Source: Maricaulis maris_C
Lineage (GTDB): Bacteria; Pseudomonadota; Alphaproteobacteria; Caulobacterales; Maricaulaceae
Length of the DNA: 64,000 nucleotides
Direction: 5' to 3'
NCBI RefSeq assembly: GCF_049116555.1
Contig: NZ_JAGDYT010000006.1
Coordinates: forward strand, 310,001-374,000
The notes under the pieces were generated by a model, which saw nothing but the letters and a program-made list of their open reading frames with translations, searched no databases and had not been told where the DNA came from. This document shows, one piece after another, positions 46,636 through 55,697 of the stretch (position 1 is its first letter; every line of letters starts with the position of its first letter). The position numbers and the translations under genes were made by a program.

Positions 46636-47063
46636 TATTTCCGTTCCTGAATTAAAGTTTAACTTGAATTTTTTCTGATATTAGTTGAATCGTCGGATGT
46701 CGGCAATCGGATGCGTCACCGTGATCAACCCAACCCCCAGCCGTCGCGGAAACTGACGTTTGGCGCTCATGCCCGTCCCACCCTCACGCCGGAACGGGCG
46801 AAAGCGCACAATCCCGATTGCCGACACCCGACCAGGCCCGGCCCCTTCACGGTGGCGATGAAATATGAGCCATTGAAGGCTAGCAACTTCAGTGACTTGG
46901 CGAGAATTCACCGATTCACACAGTTTACCCCTCGCCATGGCGCCGATTCCGCGATAGGTACCCGCTTCAGCACCAAAACTGATCGCTCGAACGGCACTCC
47001 GTCCCCGGAGGGTCGCGATGAGCGCGCGCGCTTGACACGCGACAGGGAAAAGAAGGCCACGCC
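46636..47063. other. Intergenic region upstream of DUF2975 and carB
   Basis: 428 bases. It holds the palindrome at 46650-46670, AT-rich DNA to about 46690, and the leader of carB. A minus open frame at 46681-46938 has no family features and no ribosome site. TTGACA at 47032 is too close to the carB ATG for a normal promoter. Confidence 0.5.
46650..46670. promoter_or_regulatory. 21-bp near-perfect palindrome (candidate operator of the HTH/DUF2975 pair)
   Basis: Arms AATT.AAGTT and AACTT.AATT around a central T, with one mismatched base in each arm. It lies 15 bases before the DUF2975 start and is far AT-richer than its surroundings. Confidence 0.6.
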
Positions 47064-50000
47064 ATGCCCAAACGCACAGACATCCAGTCCATCCTGATCA
47101 TCGGCGCCGGCCCCATTGTCATCGGACAGGCCTGCGAGTTCGACTATTCGGGAGTGCAGGCGGTCAAGGCGCTGAAGGCCGAGGGCTACCGGGTCATCCT
47201 GGTGAACTCCAATCCGGCAACGATCATGACCGATCCGGAGCTGGCTGACGCGACCTATATCGAGCCGATCACGCCGGAGATGGTGGCCAAGGTCATCGAG
47301 AAGGAACGCCCGGACGCGCTTCTGCCGACCATGGGAGGCCAGACGGCGCTGAACTGCGCCCTGGAGCTCGACAAGCGCGGTGTGCTTGATCTCTTCGGCG
47401 TGGAGATGATCGGCGCCAAGGCAGACGTCATCGACAAGGCCGAGAATCGCGAACGCTTCCGCGACGCCATGGACAAGATCGGCCTGGAAAGCCCGCGCTC
47501 ACGCACCGTGCATTCCCTGAGCGAAGCCGACGCGGTGATGAGCGAGATCGGCCTTCCTGCCATTATTCGCCCCTCCTTCACCCTCGGCGGCACCGGCGGC
47601 GGCATTGCCTATAATGTCGAGGAATATCGCGAGATTTGCGGGACCGGCCTCGACGCCTCCCCGGTTGATGAAATCCTGGTCGAGGAATCGATTGTCGGCT
47701 GGAAAGAGTTCGAGATGGAGGTTGTCCGCGACCGGGCGGACAATTGCATCATCATCTGCTCGATCGAGAATGTGGACCCGATGGGCGTGCATACGGGTGA
47801 CTCGATCACCGTCGCCCCGGCCCTCACCCTGACTGACAAGGAATACCAGATCATGCGCTCGGCCTCGCTGGCCGTGCTGCGCGAGATCGGCGTCGAGACT
47901 GGCGGCTCGAACGTGCAGTTCGCGGTCAATCCAGCCGATGGCCGCATGGTCGTGATCGAGATGAATCCCCGCGTGTCGCGCTCTTCGGCGCTGGCCTCGA
48001 AGGCAACCGGATTCCCGATCGCCAAGGTCGCTGCCAAACTGGCCGTCGGTTATACGCTCGACGAGATTGCCAATGACATCACCGATGGCGCGACACCGGC
48101 CTCCTTCGAGCCGACCATCGACTATGTCGTCACCAAGATTCCGCGCTTTGCCTTCGAGAAGTATCCAGGTGCGGAAGCCAAACTGTCGACCTCGATGAAA
48201 TCGGTCGGCGAAGTCATGGCCATCGGTCGCAGTTTCCAGGAGAGCATGCAAAAGGCGTTGCGCTCGATGGAAACCGGCCTGTCCGGCTTTGACGAAGTCG
48301 AGATCCCGGGCGTTGACGAAGCCATCGACCTGGACGCCCGCAAACAGGCCGTCCGCGCCGCTCTCGCCCTGGCAACGCCGGACCGTCTGCGCGTAATCGC
48401 GCAGGCTTTCCGTGAAGGGCTGGATGTAGGCGAAGTCGAGCGTGCCTCGCTCTACGAACCCTGGTTCCTGCGCCAGATCGAGGAGATCGTCACGACGGAA
48501 GAGGATATCGCCACGCTCGGCCTGCCGGATACCGCCGAGGCCTTCCGCGACCTCAAGGCGATGGGCTTCTCGGATGCCCGTCTCGCCCAACTGGTGAAGG
48601 TTGAGGAAGTCGAGATCCGCAAGGCCCGCCGCGCCCTGGGCGTGCGTCCCGTCTTCAAGCGGGTCGACACCTGCGCCGCCGAATTCTTTGCCGCCACGCC
48701 CTATATGTATTCCACCTATGAATTGCCGGCCTTCGGTGTCGGGGCGGAATGCGAGAGCGATCCTTCGGATGCGAAGAAAGCGATCATTCTGGGTGGCGGC
48801 CCGAACCGTATCGGCCAGGGAATCGAATTCGATTATTGCTGCTGTCATGCCGCCTTCGCCTTTGGCGATATGGGCATCGAGTCGATCATGGTGAACTGCA
48901 ATCCGGAGACGGTCTCCACGGATTACGACACCGCCGACCGTCTCTATTTCGAGCCCCTGACCATTGAGGACACGCTCGAGCTGATCGAGACCGAACGGGA
49001 AAAGGGCACACTGCTGGGTGTCGTCGTCCAGTATGGCGGCCAGACCCCGCTCAAGCTGGCCGGTGAGCTGGAAGCGGAAGGCGTGCCCATCCTCGGGACC
49101 GCGCCGGACGCGATCGACCTGGCCGAAGACCGCCGCCGCTTCAAGGACCTGCTCGACAATCTCGGCCTGAAGCAGCCGCCCAATGCCATCGCCTCTTCGG
49201 ACACCGAAGCCCGCGCCGAGGCGGAGAAGCTGGGTTTCCCGCTGGTTCTTCGCCCCTCCTATGTGCTGGGCGGCCGGGCGATGGAAATCATTCGCGAGAT
49301 GGACAGTTTCGAGCGCTATATCCGCGAAGCCGTCCACGTGTCCGGCAAGTCCCCCCTGCTGCTCGACCGCTATCTGACCGATGCCGACGAGATCGATGTT
49401 GATGCGATCTGCGATGGTGAGGACGTCTGGGTGGCCGGTGTCATGCAGCATATCGAGGAAGCCGGCGTGCACTCCGGCGACAGTGCCTGTTCACTGCCGC
49501 CCTACAATCTCTCCGACGAGATGATTGCCGAGCTGAAGGCCGAGGCAGTTGCCATGGCCAAGGCGATTGGCGTTCGCGGCCTGATGAATGTCCAGTTCGC
49601 CGTCAAGGATGGCGAGATCTACGTGCTGGAAGTCAATCCGCGCGCCTCGCGGACCGTCCCCTTCGTGGCCAAGGCCATCGGTCAGCCCGTCGCCAAGATC
49701 GCTGCGAAGGTGATGGCGGGTGCCAAGTTGAAGGATTTCGGCCTCAAGGACCCGGCGCCCAAGCATATCTCGGTCAAGGAGGCTGTCATGCCCTGGGCGC
49801 GCTTCCCGGGCGTCGATCCGGTTCTCGGACCGGAAATGCGCTCGACCGGCGAAGTCATGGGCATTGATACGAGTTTCGAAGCCGCTTTCGCCAAGGCCGA
49901 ACTTGGGGCCGGCATTGCCCTGCCCCGCAAGGGCGGTGTTTTCATCTCGCTGAAGGAAGGCGACAAGGCGGCAATGATCGAGCCCGTCCGCGTCCTCAAA

Positions 50001-50321
50001 ATGCTCGGCTTCACCATCCTTGCCACCGGCGGGACCGCCAGGACATTCGAGGATGCCGGCATTCCGGTGACCCGCGTGAACAAGGTTTTCGAGGGGCGCC
50101 CGCATATTGTTGACGCGATGAAGAATGGCGAAGTGCAGTTGATCTTCAATACAACGGAAGGCCGTCAGTCCCATCTGGACAGCTATTCCATCCGCCGATC
50201 TGCGCTTGAATCGCGCATCCCCTGCTACACCACGGCTTCGGCCGCGCGGGCCGCCATTGCCTCACTGCGCCGTATTGATGAGGGGGCGCTTGAACCGCAG
50301 GCGCTGCAGACCTACTCTTGA
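47064..50321 (+). CDS. carB: Carbamoyl phosphate synthase large subunit
   Basis: 1085 aa. Two homologous ATP-grasp halves: residues about 1-400 (IGAGPIVIGQACEFDYSGVQA, RPSFTLGGTGGGIAYN, VIEMNPRVSRSSALASKATGFPIA) and about 555-940 (GGGPNRIGQGIEFDYCCCHA, RPSYVLGGRAM, VNPRASRTVPFVAKAIGQP), with the oligomerisation domain between them and a C-terminal MGS allosteric domain (about 950-1085, LATGGTARTFEDAGIPV). Makes carbamoyl phosphate with CarA. Start at ATG 47064 with GAAGG upstream. The greA gene follows. Confidence 0.97.
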   Translation: MPKRTDIQSILIIGAGPIVIGQACEFDYSGVQAVKALKAEGYRVILVNSNPATIMTDPELADATYIEPITPEMVAKVIEKERPDALLPTMGGQTALNCALELDKRGVLDLFGVEMIGAKADVIDKAENRERFRDAMDKIGLESPRSRTVHSLSEADAVMSEIGLPAIIRPSFTLGGTGGGIAYNVEEYREICGTGLDASPVDEILVEESIVGWKEFEMEVVRDRADNCIIICSIENVDPMGVHTGDSITVAPALTLTDKEYQIMRSASLAVLREIGVETGGSNVQFAVNPADGRMVVIEMNPRVSRSSALASKATGFPIAKVAAKLAVGYTLDEIANDITDGATPASFEPTIDYVVTKIPRFAFEKYPGAEAKLSTSMKSVGEVMAIGRSFQESMQKALRSMETGLSGFDEVEIPGVDEAIDLDARKQAVRAALALATPDRLRVIAQAFREGLDVGEVERASLYEPWFLRQIEEIVTTEEDIATLGLPDTAEAFRDLKAMGFSDARLAQLVKVEEVEIRKARRALGVRPVFKRVDTCAAEFFAATPYMYSTYELPAFGVGAECESDPSDAKKAIILGGGPNRIGQGIEFDYCCCHAAFAFGDMGIESIMVNCNPETVSTDYDTADRLYFEPLTIEDTLELIETEREKGTLLGVVVQYGGQTPLKLAGELEAEGVPILGTAPDAIDLAEDRRRFKDLLDNLGLKQPPNAIASSDTEARAEAEKLGFPLVLRPSYVLGGRAMEIIREMDSFERYIREAVHVSGKSPLLLDRYLTDADEIDVDAICDGEDVWVAGVMQHIEEAGVHSGDSACSLPPYNLSDEMIAELKAEAVAMAKAIGVRGLMNVQFAVKDGEIYVLEVNPRASRTVPFVAKAIGQPVAKIAAKVMAGAKLKDFGLKDPAPKHISVKEAVMPWARFPGVDPVLGPEMRSTGEVMGIDTSFEAAFAKAELGAGIALPRKGGVFISLKEGDKAAMIEPVRVLKMLGFTILATGGTARTFEDAGIPVTRVNKVFEGRPHIVDAMKNGEVQLIFNTTEGRQSHLDSYSIRRSALESRIPCYTTASAARAAIASLRRIDEGALEPQALQTYS

Positions 50322-50376
50322 TGGCCAATAAAGCGGAGGCTAGCCTGTCTCCTCTTTCCCGAAGATAAGTGGTCGC

Positions 50377-50850
50377 ATGAACAAGATCCCGATGACCGTC
50401 GCCGGGCAGATTGCCCTCGACGAAGAGCTGAAACGTCTGAAAACCATCGAACGCCCGGCAGTGATCGCGGCGATTTCGGAGGCGCGTGAGCATGGCGATC
50501 TTTCCGAGAACGCCGAATACCATGCTGCCAAGGAGCGTCAGGGCTGGATTGAAGGCCGGGTACAGGACCTTGAGGACAAGCTGGCTCGCGCCCAGGTCAT
50601 CGACATCTCGAAAATGTCCGGTGATACCGTCAAATTCGGCGCGACGGTGACGGTTCTGGACGAGGATACCGAGCAGGAATCCACCTATCAGATCGTCGGC
50701 GATGACGAGTCCGATGTGAAGTCCGGCAAGATTTCCATCTCCTCACCGATTGCACGCTCCCTGATCAACAAGGAAGTCGGCGATGTCGCCGAGGTCAACG
50801 CACCGGGCGGCCTCAAGAGCTATGAGATCATGTCGGTGACCTGGCAGTAG
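50377..50850 (+). CDS. greA: Transcription elongation factor GreA
   Basis: 157 aa. N-terminal coiled-coil hairpin (residues 1-75) with the tip EAREHGDLSENAEYHAAKERQ, including the acidic Asp/Glu pair that stimulates RNA cleavage in the polymerase channel; C-terminal FKBP-like domain (VKFGATVTVLDEDTEQE, SISSPIARSLINKEVGDVAEV). Rescues backtracked polymerase. 55 bases after carB, so probably partly co-transcribed; a strong terminator follows. Confidence 0.97.
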   Translation: MNKIPMTVAGQIALDEELKRLKTIERPAVIAAISEAREHGDLSENAEYHAAKERQGWIEGRVQDLEDKLARAQVIDISKMSGDTVKFGATVTVLDEDTEQESTYQIVGDDESDVKSGKISISSPIARSLINKEVGDVAEVNAPGGLKSYEIMSVTWQ

Positions 50851-50872
50851 GCTTTCCAGCTCATGCCAGACA

Positions 50873-50910
50873 CAAAACGGCCGGGGCCCACGCTCCGGCC
50901 GTTTTGTTTT
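50873..50910. terminator. Intrinsic terminator of greA
   Basis: CAAAACGGCCGG (50873-50884) and CCGGCCGTTTTG (50895-50906) form a perfect 12-bp stem with a 10-base loop and a following TTTT. Sits between convergent genes and may serve both. Confidence 0.88.
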
Positions 50911-50915
50911 GGACC

Positions 50916-52085
50916 TTACCCCTCGATCGCGAATGTCAGGCCCGCATGCTTTTGCAGGCGGGCAATCAGGGCGTCGCCGAGCGCGGGGGCGGTGGTGTAG
51001 ACACCACCCGGCGTGGCATCCCGGTCAATATCGAACGCCAGACACAGACCGGCTTCGGCGATCATGCGGGAGGTCGAACCATAGCCGGGATCACGCTGGC
51101 CGGAGACACTTGACGTCATCCGTTCACCATCCGTGTTGAGACCAGTGAACATGACGTCGTAAAAACCGGTTTCGCGCTCTTCCTTTGATGGCCCCTCACC
51201 CGGCTTGGGGGGATTCTCGGACATCGACTTGTCATTGGCGATCATCTTGGCGAAGCCCTCGCCCTGCTCGCCCGGCCCGGTCAGGAACATCTCGTCATAG
51301 GTGAAATCCTTGCCGTAACGATGGTCGAGCAAAGCGTTGGAGCGATGGATATTCTTGGTATTGATGGTCGCCATGATGAAAGGTGCCGACCAGGAATTGA
51401 GGTCTTCCTCGAAAACGACCCTGGCGCCTGAGGGCTGCTCCGGGCCATCAAAGCCCGGGACGAGTGAGAAGGGGTCTTTCAGCCAGTCGATGATTTCCGG
51501 CTGCTTGGCTGCGCGCTTCATGGTCTCGGCGAAGCTCGCTGCCGTACCGCCCGAGAAGGTGCCCTTCATTTTGCGGACGCGGCCCTTCACACGGCTGATC
51601 GGCGCGCCGGTCCTGGCGATGGCGGCCTGTTGCAGGTGATAGACGCCGAGATCGAAAGGAATGGAATCAAAGCCGCAGGAAAGGACAATCCGGGCCCCGC
51701 TCTCACGCGCCGGCTTGTCATAGTCCGCAATGATGTCGTGCATCCAGGCCGGCTCACCGCACAGATCGACATAATCCGTGCCCGCTTTCACACAGGCAGC
51801 AACGAGCGGTTCGCCAAAAAGCTGATAGGGGCCAACCGTGGTGATCACGGCGCGGGTTTTTGACGCCAGCGCGTCCAGTGAGGCCGGGTCGGAGCTGTCC
51901 GCAACAAGGAGCGGCGTATCGGACGGCGCGCCAATCAGGTCGCGCACCTCAGCCAGCTTGGCCTCGGACCGGCCGGCCATGGCCCAACGGATCGCCGCAT
52001 GCTCTGCAGCGAGATACTCGGCCACCAGACGCCCGGTAAAGCCCGTCGCGCCATACACCACGATATCGAATTCACGTTCTGCCAT
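50916..52085 (-). CDS. Saccharopine dehydrogenase-like NAD(P)-binding enzyme
   Basis: 389 aa. Rossmann fold at the N-terminus (FDIVVYGATGFTGRLVAEYLAAE, the GxxGxxG type) followed by AMAGRSEAKLAEV and VGPYQLFGEPLVAACVKAGTDYVDLCGEP, typical of the saccharopine dehydrogenase/trans-acting enoyl reductase family, which includes lipid-linked mycobacterial enzymes. The substrate is unknown. The ATG at 52085 has GGGG at ideal spacing; an earlier in-frame ATG adds two residues. Converges with greA. Confidence 0.85.
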   Translation of the reverse strand: MAEREFDIVVYGATGFTGRLVAEYLAAEHAAIRWAMAGRSEAKLAEVRDLIGAPSDTPLLVADSSDPASLDALASKTRAVITTVGPYQLFGEPLVAACVKAGTDYVDLCGEPAWMHDIIADYDKPARESGARIVLSCGFDSIPFDLGVYHLQQAAIARTGAPISRVKGRVRKMKGTFSGGTAASFAETMKRAAKQPEIIDWLKDPFSLVPGFDGPEQPSGARVVFEEDLNSWSAPFIMATINTKNIHRSNALLDHRYGKDFTYDEMFLTGPGEQGEGFAKMIANDKSMSENPPKPGEGPSKEERETGFYDVMFTGLNTDGERMTSSVSGQRDPGYGSTSRMIAEAGLCLAFDIDRDATPGGVYTTAPALGDALIARLQKHAGLTFAIEG

Positions 52086-52186
52086 TGTCATCCCCGACCA
52101 TTGAAATTCTGACTTGTGTTCTTGATGGCGAGGATAATTGGATGATCAGGGCCATACCCGCAAGTCGAAGCGCCAGTCGCTGACGC

Positions 52187-52215
52187 AAAAAAGGGGCGAC
52201 CAACTGGCCACCCCT
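52187..52215 (-). terminator. Intrinsic terminator of the M56-M23 gene
   Basis: Minus strand: AGGGGTGGCC-AGTT-GGTCGCCCCT (two G-T pairs) followed by TTTTTT, 25 bases beyond the stop codon. Confidence 0.75.
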
Positions 52216-52240
52216 CTGGAAAGCTGCAGGCAGGATGCGC

Positions 52241-54202
52241 CTAGCGGAGCCCGGTCAGCCGCGTCGCCGGATCCACACGCTGGCCATTGTGCCGGAGTTC
52301 AACATGGACATGCGAACCGGTCGAGGCGCCCGTCGTTCCAACCGTTCCGAGCTGGCTTCCGGCGACAAGCGTGTCGCCGACCTCGACATCGATCTGGTCA
52401 AGATGGGCATAAACGCTCTGCCAGCCATCAGCATGCTGGATCACGACCGTATTGCCCCAGCGCGCCGAACCGTTGAAGCCCATCTCGGCGTGGATTACCG
52501 CGCCGTCCCGGGGCGCCCAGACCGGCGTCCCGCTTGCAGCCGCGATGTCGGTGCCGCCGTGGAAGACCGGAGCGCCTGCCGGGCGGGAGGGTCGATTGCC
52601 GAAGTGCGACGTCACGCGACCCGCGGTGACAGGATGGCTGAAGGCAGGCGATGCCGGCGGCTCGACCCGGCGCAGCGCGCGCGGCGCGTCCGCTGGCTTG
52701 GGCTCGCTACCCGCAACGGGTTCGACTGCCGGTGCCGGTGATGCCGTGGGTGCCGGCGGGCTGACATCGGCGCGCGGCGCCGGCTCCGCGGTCGGCTCAA
52801 CCATCTCCGGGGCGGCCGGGGTCTCAGAAAGCTCAAGCACGAGAAAATTGCCATCCTCGGCGCGCCACTCCGTCTCCACGTCAACGGACAAGCGAACCGT
52901 GTTGCCGGCGTCGTCGGTAAAAGCGATTTCGCGCGCTTCAAACTCCCCCTCAGCGAAGAAGGTGAATTCGCCTTCGGTGCCCTCGGGGATGATCATCACA
53001 TTCTGATCATCGCCGCCGAATGCCAGTTCCAGATTGCCGTCCTCACCCGGCTCGACCTCATCGAAGATAATCGTGCGACCATCCTCGGTCCGGAAGACCA
53101 TCCGGGCCTCCACATCATCAAGCTCATGCAGCGCGTGGTCGCCGTCGGCATTGGCGTCGCCATTCGGTGCGGCGTGGAAGCGGACAACCTGGTTGTCGCC
53201 CGGACTGTTGAGGTCGACCGCCAGCTGGGTGCGATCTGTCAGGGCCGCCTGGGCGCAGGCGACGGGCAGGACTGACACGCCGGCCAGCATCACGGCCAGA
53301 AGGCGGGGGGACGGACGGGCCGAACGGCCTGAAAGGATGGCTTTGATACGCATTTCTCGATGTCTCCTGTCATCGGGACCGAAGGCCGACACCAGCTGGG
53401 CCGGGCTCCGCATCATGGTGATCAGCGTCGCCGCATAGGGCTTCCGCTCTGCGCCCCCCAGCGCTTCCAGACTTTCCGCGTCACAATCAATCTCGCGGGC
53501 TTCATGCAATTCACGCTCGATCCGGCGCAACGGCCAGTGGAACCAGAGCGCCACCATCAGGGCCGCCCCGAGCAGCCGGTCCTGCTCATCGCCGCGGCGA
53601 TGGTGAACCAGTTCATGGGTCAGCGCGTAGCGGCTGGCTGCCGTATCATCAAGCAGGGCGGGATCGGCGAGTATGACCGGCGACCACCCCGTCAGGATGG
53701 GCGATGCCAATCCGTCACGCAGGCGAAAATCCGGCGTCTCGACCCCGACTCTCGACGCGAGAATGGACAGATAATCCTGGGCCATGTCCGGCGCTGGCCG
53801 GCTGCCGGCAAGGAGGGCCGTGCGTCGCAGATGACGCAAGGCGGCACCGCCGATCGCGAGCGCCAGGCCGAAACCATAGAGCGCGATGAGCGCCAACGCC
53901 CAGTCAATGCCCATCAGGGCTTCCAACCAATCAAAGCCGGTCTCGGCTGCCGGCAGGGCCGGCCCGACCAGCGCCGGGCCATCAGGCAAAGGCGCATGCA
54001 TGGCCACAATGGTGGTTTCCGGAATGCAATAAATGATCGGTGCCAGGGCCAGCGGGGCCAGGGCTGCCCAGCGGGCCGCACGCCACAGGCCGGTTCCTGT
54101 CCGGCCCCGGGCCGTCTGCCATGACGCGAAACCCAGTGCCAGGAGCCCCGACAACAGCGACAGGCCGGCGCCGACGAAAAGCGCTTCCATCAATCCGGTC
54201 AT
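52241..54202 (-). CDS. BlaR1-type M56 protease fused to an M23 peptidase domain
   Basis: 653 aa. Residues 1-320 are an M56 membrane protease of the BlaR1/MecR1 group: four membrane helices, zinc motif LTHELVHHRRGDEQD, and the downstream HEAREIDCDAESL. Residues about 330-480 form an acidic beta-rich extracytoplasmic part with a Pro/Ala linker to about 540. The C-terminus (about 540-653) is an M23/LytM domain with HGGTD, YAHLDQI and SHVHVEL (HxxxD and HxH). In classical BlaR1 the C-terminus is a penicillin-binding sensor; here it is replaced. Directly coupled to a BlaI repressor (ATGA), so it is probably a cell-wall-state sensor-protease that inactivates BlaI. Confidence 0.85.
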   Translation of the reverse strand: MTGLMEALFVGAGLSLLSGLLALGFASWQTARGRTGTGLWRAARWAALAPLALAPIIYCIPETTIVAMHAPLPDGPALVGPALPAAETGFDWLEALMGIDWALALIALYGFGLALAIGGAALRHLRRTALLAGSRPAPDMAQDYLSILASRVGVETPDFRLRDGLASPILTGWSPVILADPALLDDTAASRYALTHELVHHRRGDEQDRLLGAALMVALWFHWPLRRIERELHEAREIDCDAESLEALGGAERKPYAATLITMMRSPAQLVSAFGPDDRRHREMRIKAILSGRSARPSPRLLAVMLAGVSVLPVACAQAALTDRTQLAVDLNSPGDNQVVRFHAAPNGDANADGDHALHELDDVEARMVFRTEDGRTIIFDEVEPGEDGNLELAFGGDDQNVMIIPEGTEGEFTFFAEGEFEAREIAFTDDAGNTVRLSVDVETEWRAEDGNFLVLELSETPAAPEMVEPTAEPAPRADVSPPAPTASPAPAVEPVAGSEPKPADAPRALRRVEPPASPAFSHPVTAGRVTSHFGNRPSRPAGAPVFHGGTDIAAASGTPVWAPRDGAVIHAEMGFNGSARWGNTVVIQHADGWQSVYAHLDQIDVEVGDTLVAGSQLGTVGTTGASTGSHVHVELRHNGQRVDPATRLTGLR

Positions 54203-54591
54203 GAGCGATCTCCTGCCTCACCGTCACCGCTGGTTTCCAGCAAGCGGGTCAGGGCCTCGGCCTCCTCGTCGGAAAACAGGCGGCTATTGGCGAAGGTCGT
54301 GGCCGGCAACGGACCCTCCATATCGAGGACATTGGCGGCGAAGTCCCGGATCAGGCGCCCCATCAGGGTGACCTTCTCGACCCGGGCGTTGAAGACGGAC
54401 AGGCCATGCACGTCCTGGCGCTCGACCAGACCCTTCTCCGTCATCCGCGCCAGCAAGGTGCGCGTCGTTGAATAGGACCAGCCGGTTGGCCCGGCGATAC
54501 GGTCCTGGACCTCCCGCGCGGATTGCGGACCTGCAGTCCACAAATGCTTGAGAATGGCCAGTTCAGCCTGGGATGGAGCGGTGGCGGTCAT
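54199..54591 (-). CDS. blaI: BlaI/MecI family repressor
   Basis: 130-aa winged-helix repressor: PSQAELAILKHLWTAGPQSAREVQDRIAGPTGWSYSTTRTLLARMTEKGLVERQ is the characteristic start, and the C-terminal helices (FSDEEAEALTRLL) form the dimer interface. ATG at 54591 with AGGAAGACAGAGC upstream. It precedes the M56-M23 gene and its cleavage by that protease would derepress the pair. Probable operators lie upstream at 54656-54712, shared with the divergent ELM1-like gene. Confidence 0.92.
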   Translation of the reverse strand: MTATAPSQAELAILKHLWTAGPQSAREVQDRIAGPTGWSYSTTRTLLARMTEKGLVERQDVHGLSVFNARVEKVTLMGRLIRDFAANVLDMEGPLPATTFANSRLFSDEEAEALTRLLETSGDGEAGDRS

Positions 54592-54655
54592 GCTCTGTCT
54601 TCCTGCTCTGTCTTCCTGCTCTGGCGCCAAGCCTCGCCGACTTGTGCGCTACACT

Positions 54656-54672
54656 TGTCACATGATGTGACA
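54656..54672. promoter_or_regulatory. Perfect 17-bp palindrome, candidate BlaI operator
   Basis: TGTCACATGATGTGACA: 8-base arms around a single central base, 65 bases upstream of blaI and in the divergent gap. BlaI-type repressors bind TACA/TGTA-like dyads; this is similar in spirit though not identical. Confidence 0.65.
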
Positions 54673-54684
54673 CGCGTAACACCG

Positions 54685-54712
54685 AGTGTCAAGCGCGTGC
54701 ACGCTTGACGCT
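54685..54712. promoter_or_regulatory. Second inverted repeat in the blaI/ELM1 gap
   Basis: AGTGTCAAGCG (54685-54695) and CGCTTGACGCT (54702-54712) are inverted copies (10 of 11 bases), separated by CGTGCA. It also contains TTGACG in the direction of the ELM1-like gene, so it could be an operator or simply overlapping -35 elements. Confidence 0.45.
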
Positions 54713-54740
54713 GGAAGAGGGGCGCATTCTAAGTGGGGGA

Positions 54741-55697
54741 ATGAGTGTTGACGCAAATACAGGCACGACCATCTGGGTCGTCTCCGACGGTCGCCGCGGC
54801 ATCGAGAACCAGGCGCTTGGCCTGGCAGAGGCGCTTGAGCCCCGTCTCGATGGCCCGGTGCAAATCGAGCGGGTCGTCGTGCGCAAGGATGGCTTCGTCA
54901 CCCTGCCTGCCAATTCGACGCCGGACATCTGGATCGGCTGTGGCCGGGCCGCCATTCCGCTGGCCGGTCGTCAGCGGCGCATTTTCCCGGACTGTTTCTT
55001 CGTCTATGTGCAGGATCCGCGGTCCCGTCACAGCGATTTCGACCTCATCGTCGCACCCCGCCATGACCGGCTGGCGGGCGCCAATGTCATTCCCATGATC
55101 GGCTCGCCCAACCGGGTGACAGGCGCCACACTGAGCCACGGGCAAGCCGGTTTCACCCGGCAGATCGAGGCGCTCCCCTCGCCGCGCGCCACGGTCCTGA
55201 TCGGAGGCGATTCAAAGCGCTTCAAGCTCGATACGCCTGCCGCAGACTATCTGGAAGCCCGCCTGGACGCCCTGCACGCTCAGGACCTTTCCTTGATGAT
55301 CACGGTGTCCCGCCGCACGCCCGAACCTGTCCGTGACCGTTTCCGGCGGCATTTCGCAAATCGGGACCGGATCTGGTATTTTGACGGTGAGGGCCCCAAT
55401 CCCTATTTCGCCTTCCTGGCCGCCGCCGACTGGATATTCGTGACCGAGGAATCCACCAACATGCTGGTCGAAGCCTGCGCCACGGGTGCACCGGTCTATG
55501 TCCTGCCGTTGAGCGGCACGCCGGGCAAGTTTGCGCGGCTTCATGCCGATCTTGAAGCTCATGGCGCGGTACGCCCCTATCTCGGCGCGTGCGACCGCTG
55601 GCACTATGAGCCGCTGCAGGAAACGCAGCGCGTCGCGGAACAGCTCCTCGCGCGTTACCGTCGCGAGCAATCCTTTTCGACTGGCAAGGCCGCATGA
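54741..55697 (+). CDS. ELM1/DUF1022 family protein
   Basis: 318 aa. Matches the mitochondrial-fission ELM1-like/DUF1022 family of bacteria: IWVVSDGRRGIENQALGLAEAL, PDIWIGCGRAAIPLAG, VQDPR, DLIVAPRHDRLAGANVIPMIGSPNRV, VLIGGDSK, VTEESTNMLVEACATGAPVYVLPL. The fold resembles GT-B glycosyltransferases, so a nucleotide-sugar-dependent transferase at the envelope is likely. ATG at 54741 with GGGGGA upstream. Its stop overlaps the next start (ATGA). Confidence 0.88.
   Translation: MSVDANTGTTIWVVSDGRRGIENQALGLAEALEPRLDGPVQIERVVVRKDGFVTLPANSTPDIWIGCGRAAIPLAGRQRRIFPDCFFVYVQDPRSRHSDFDLIVAPRHDRLAGANVIPMIGSPNRVTGATLSHGQAGFTRQIEALPSPRATVLIGGDSKRFKLDTPAADYLEARLDALHAQDLSLMITVSRRTPEPVRDRFRRHFANRDRIWYFDGEGPNPYFAFLAAADWIFVTEESTNMLVEACATGAPVYVLPLSGTPGKFARLHADLEAHGAVRPYLGACDRWHYEPLQETQRVAEQLLARYRREQSFSTGKAA

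Noticed and set aside
46681..46938. 85-residue minus open frame upstream of carB
   Set aside because: No ribosome site, no motif and unusual composition; treated as intergenic.
47499..49472. 657-residue antisense frame inside carB
   Set aside because: Runs opposite to a fully supported carB; explained by the low stop-codon frequency in GC-rich antisense DNA.
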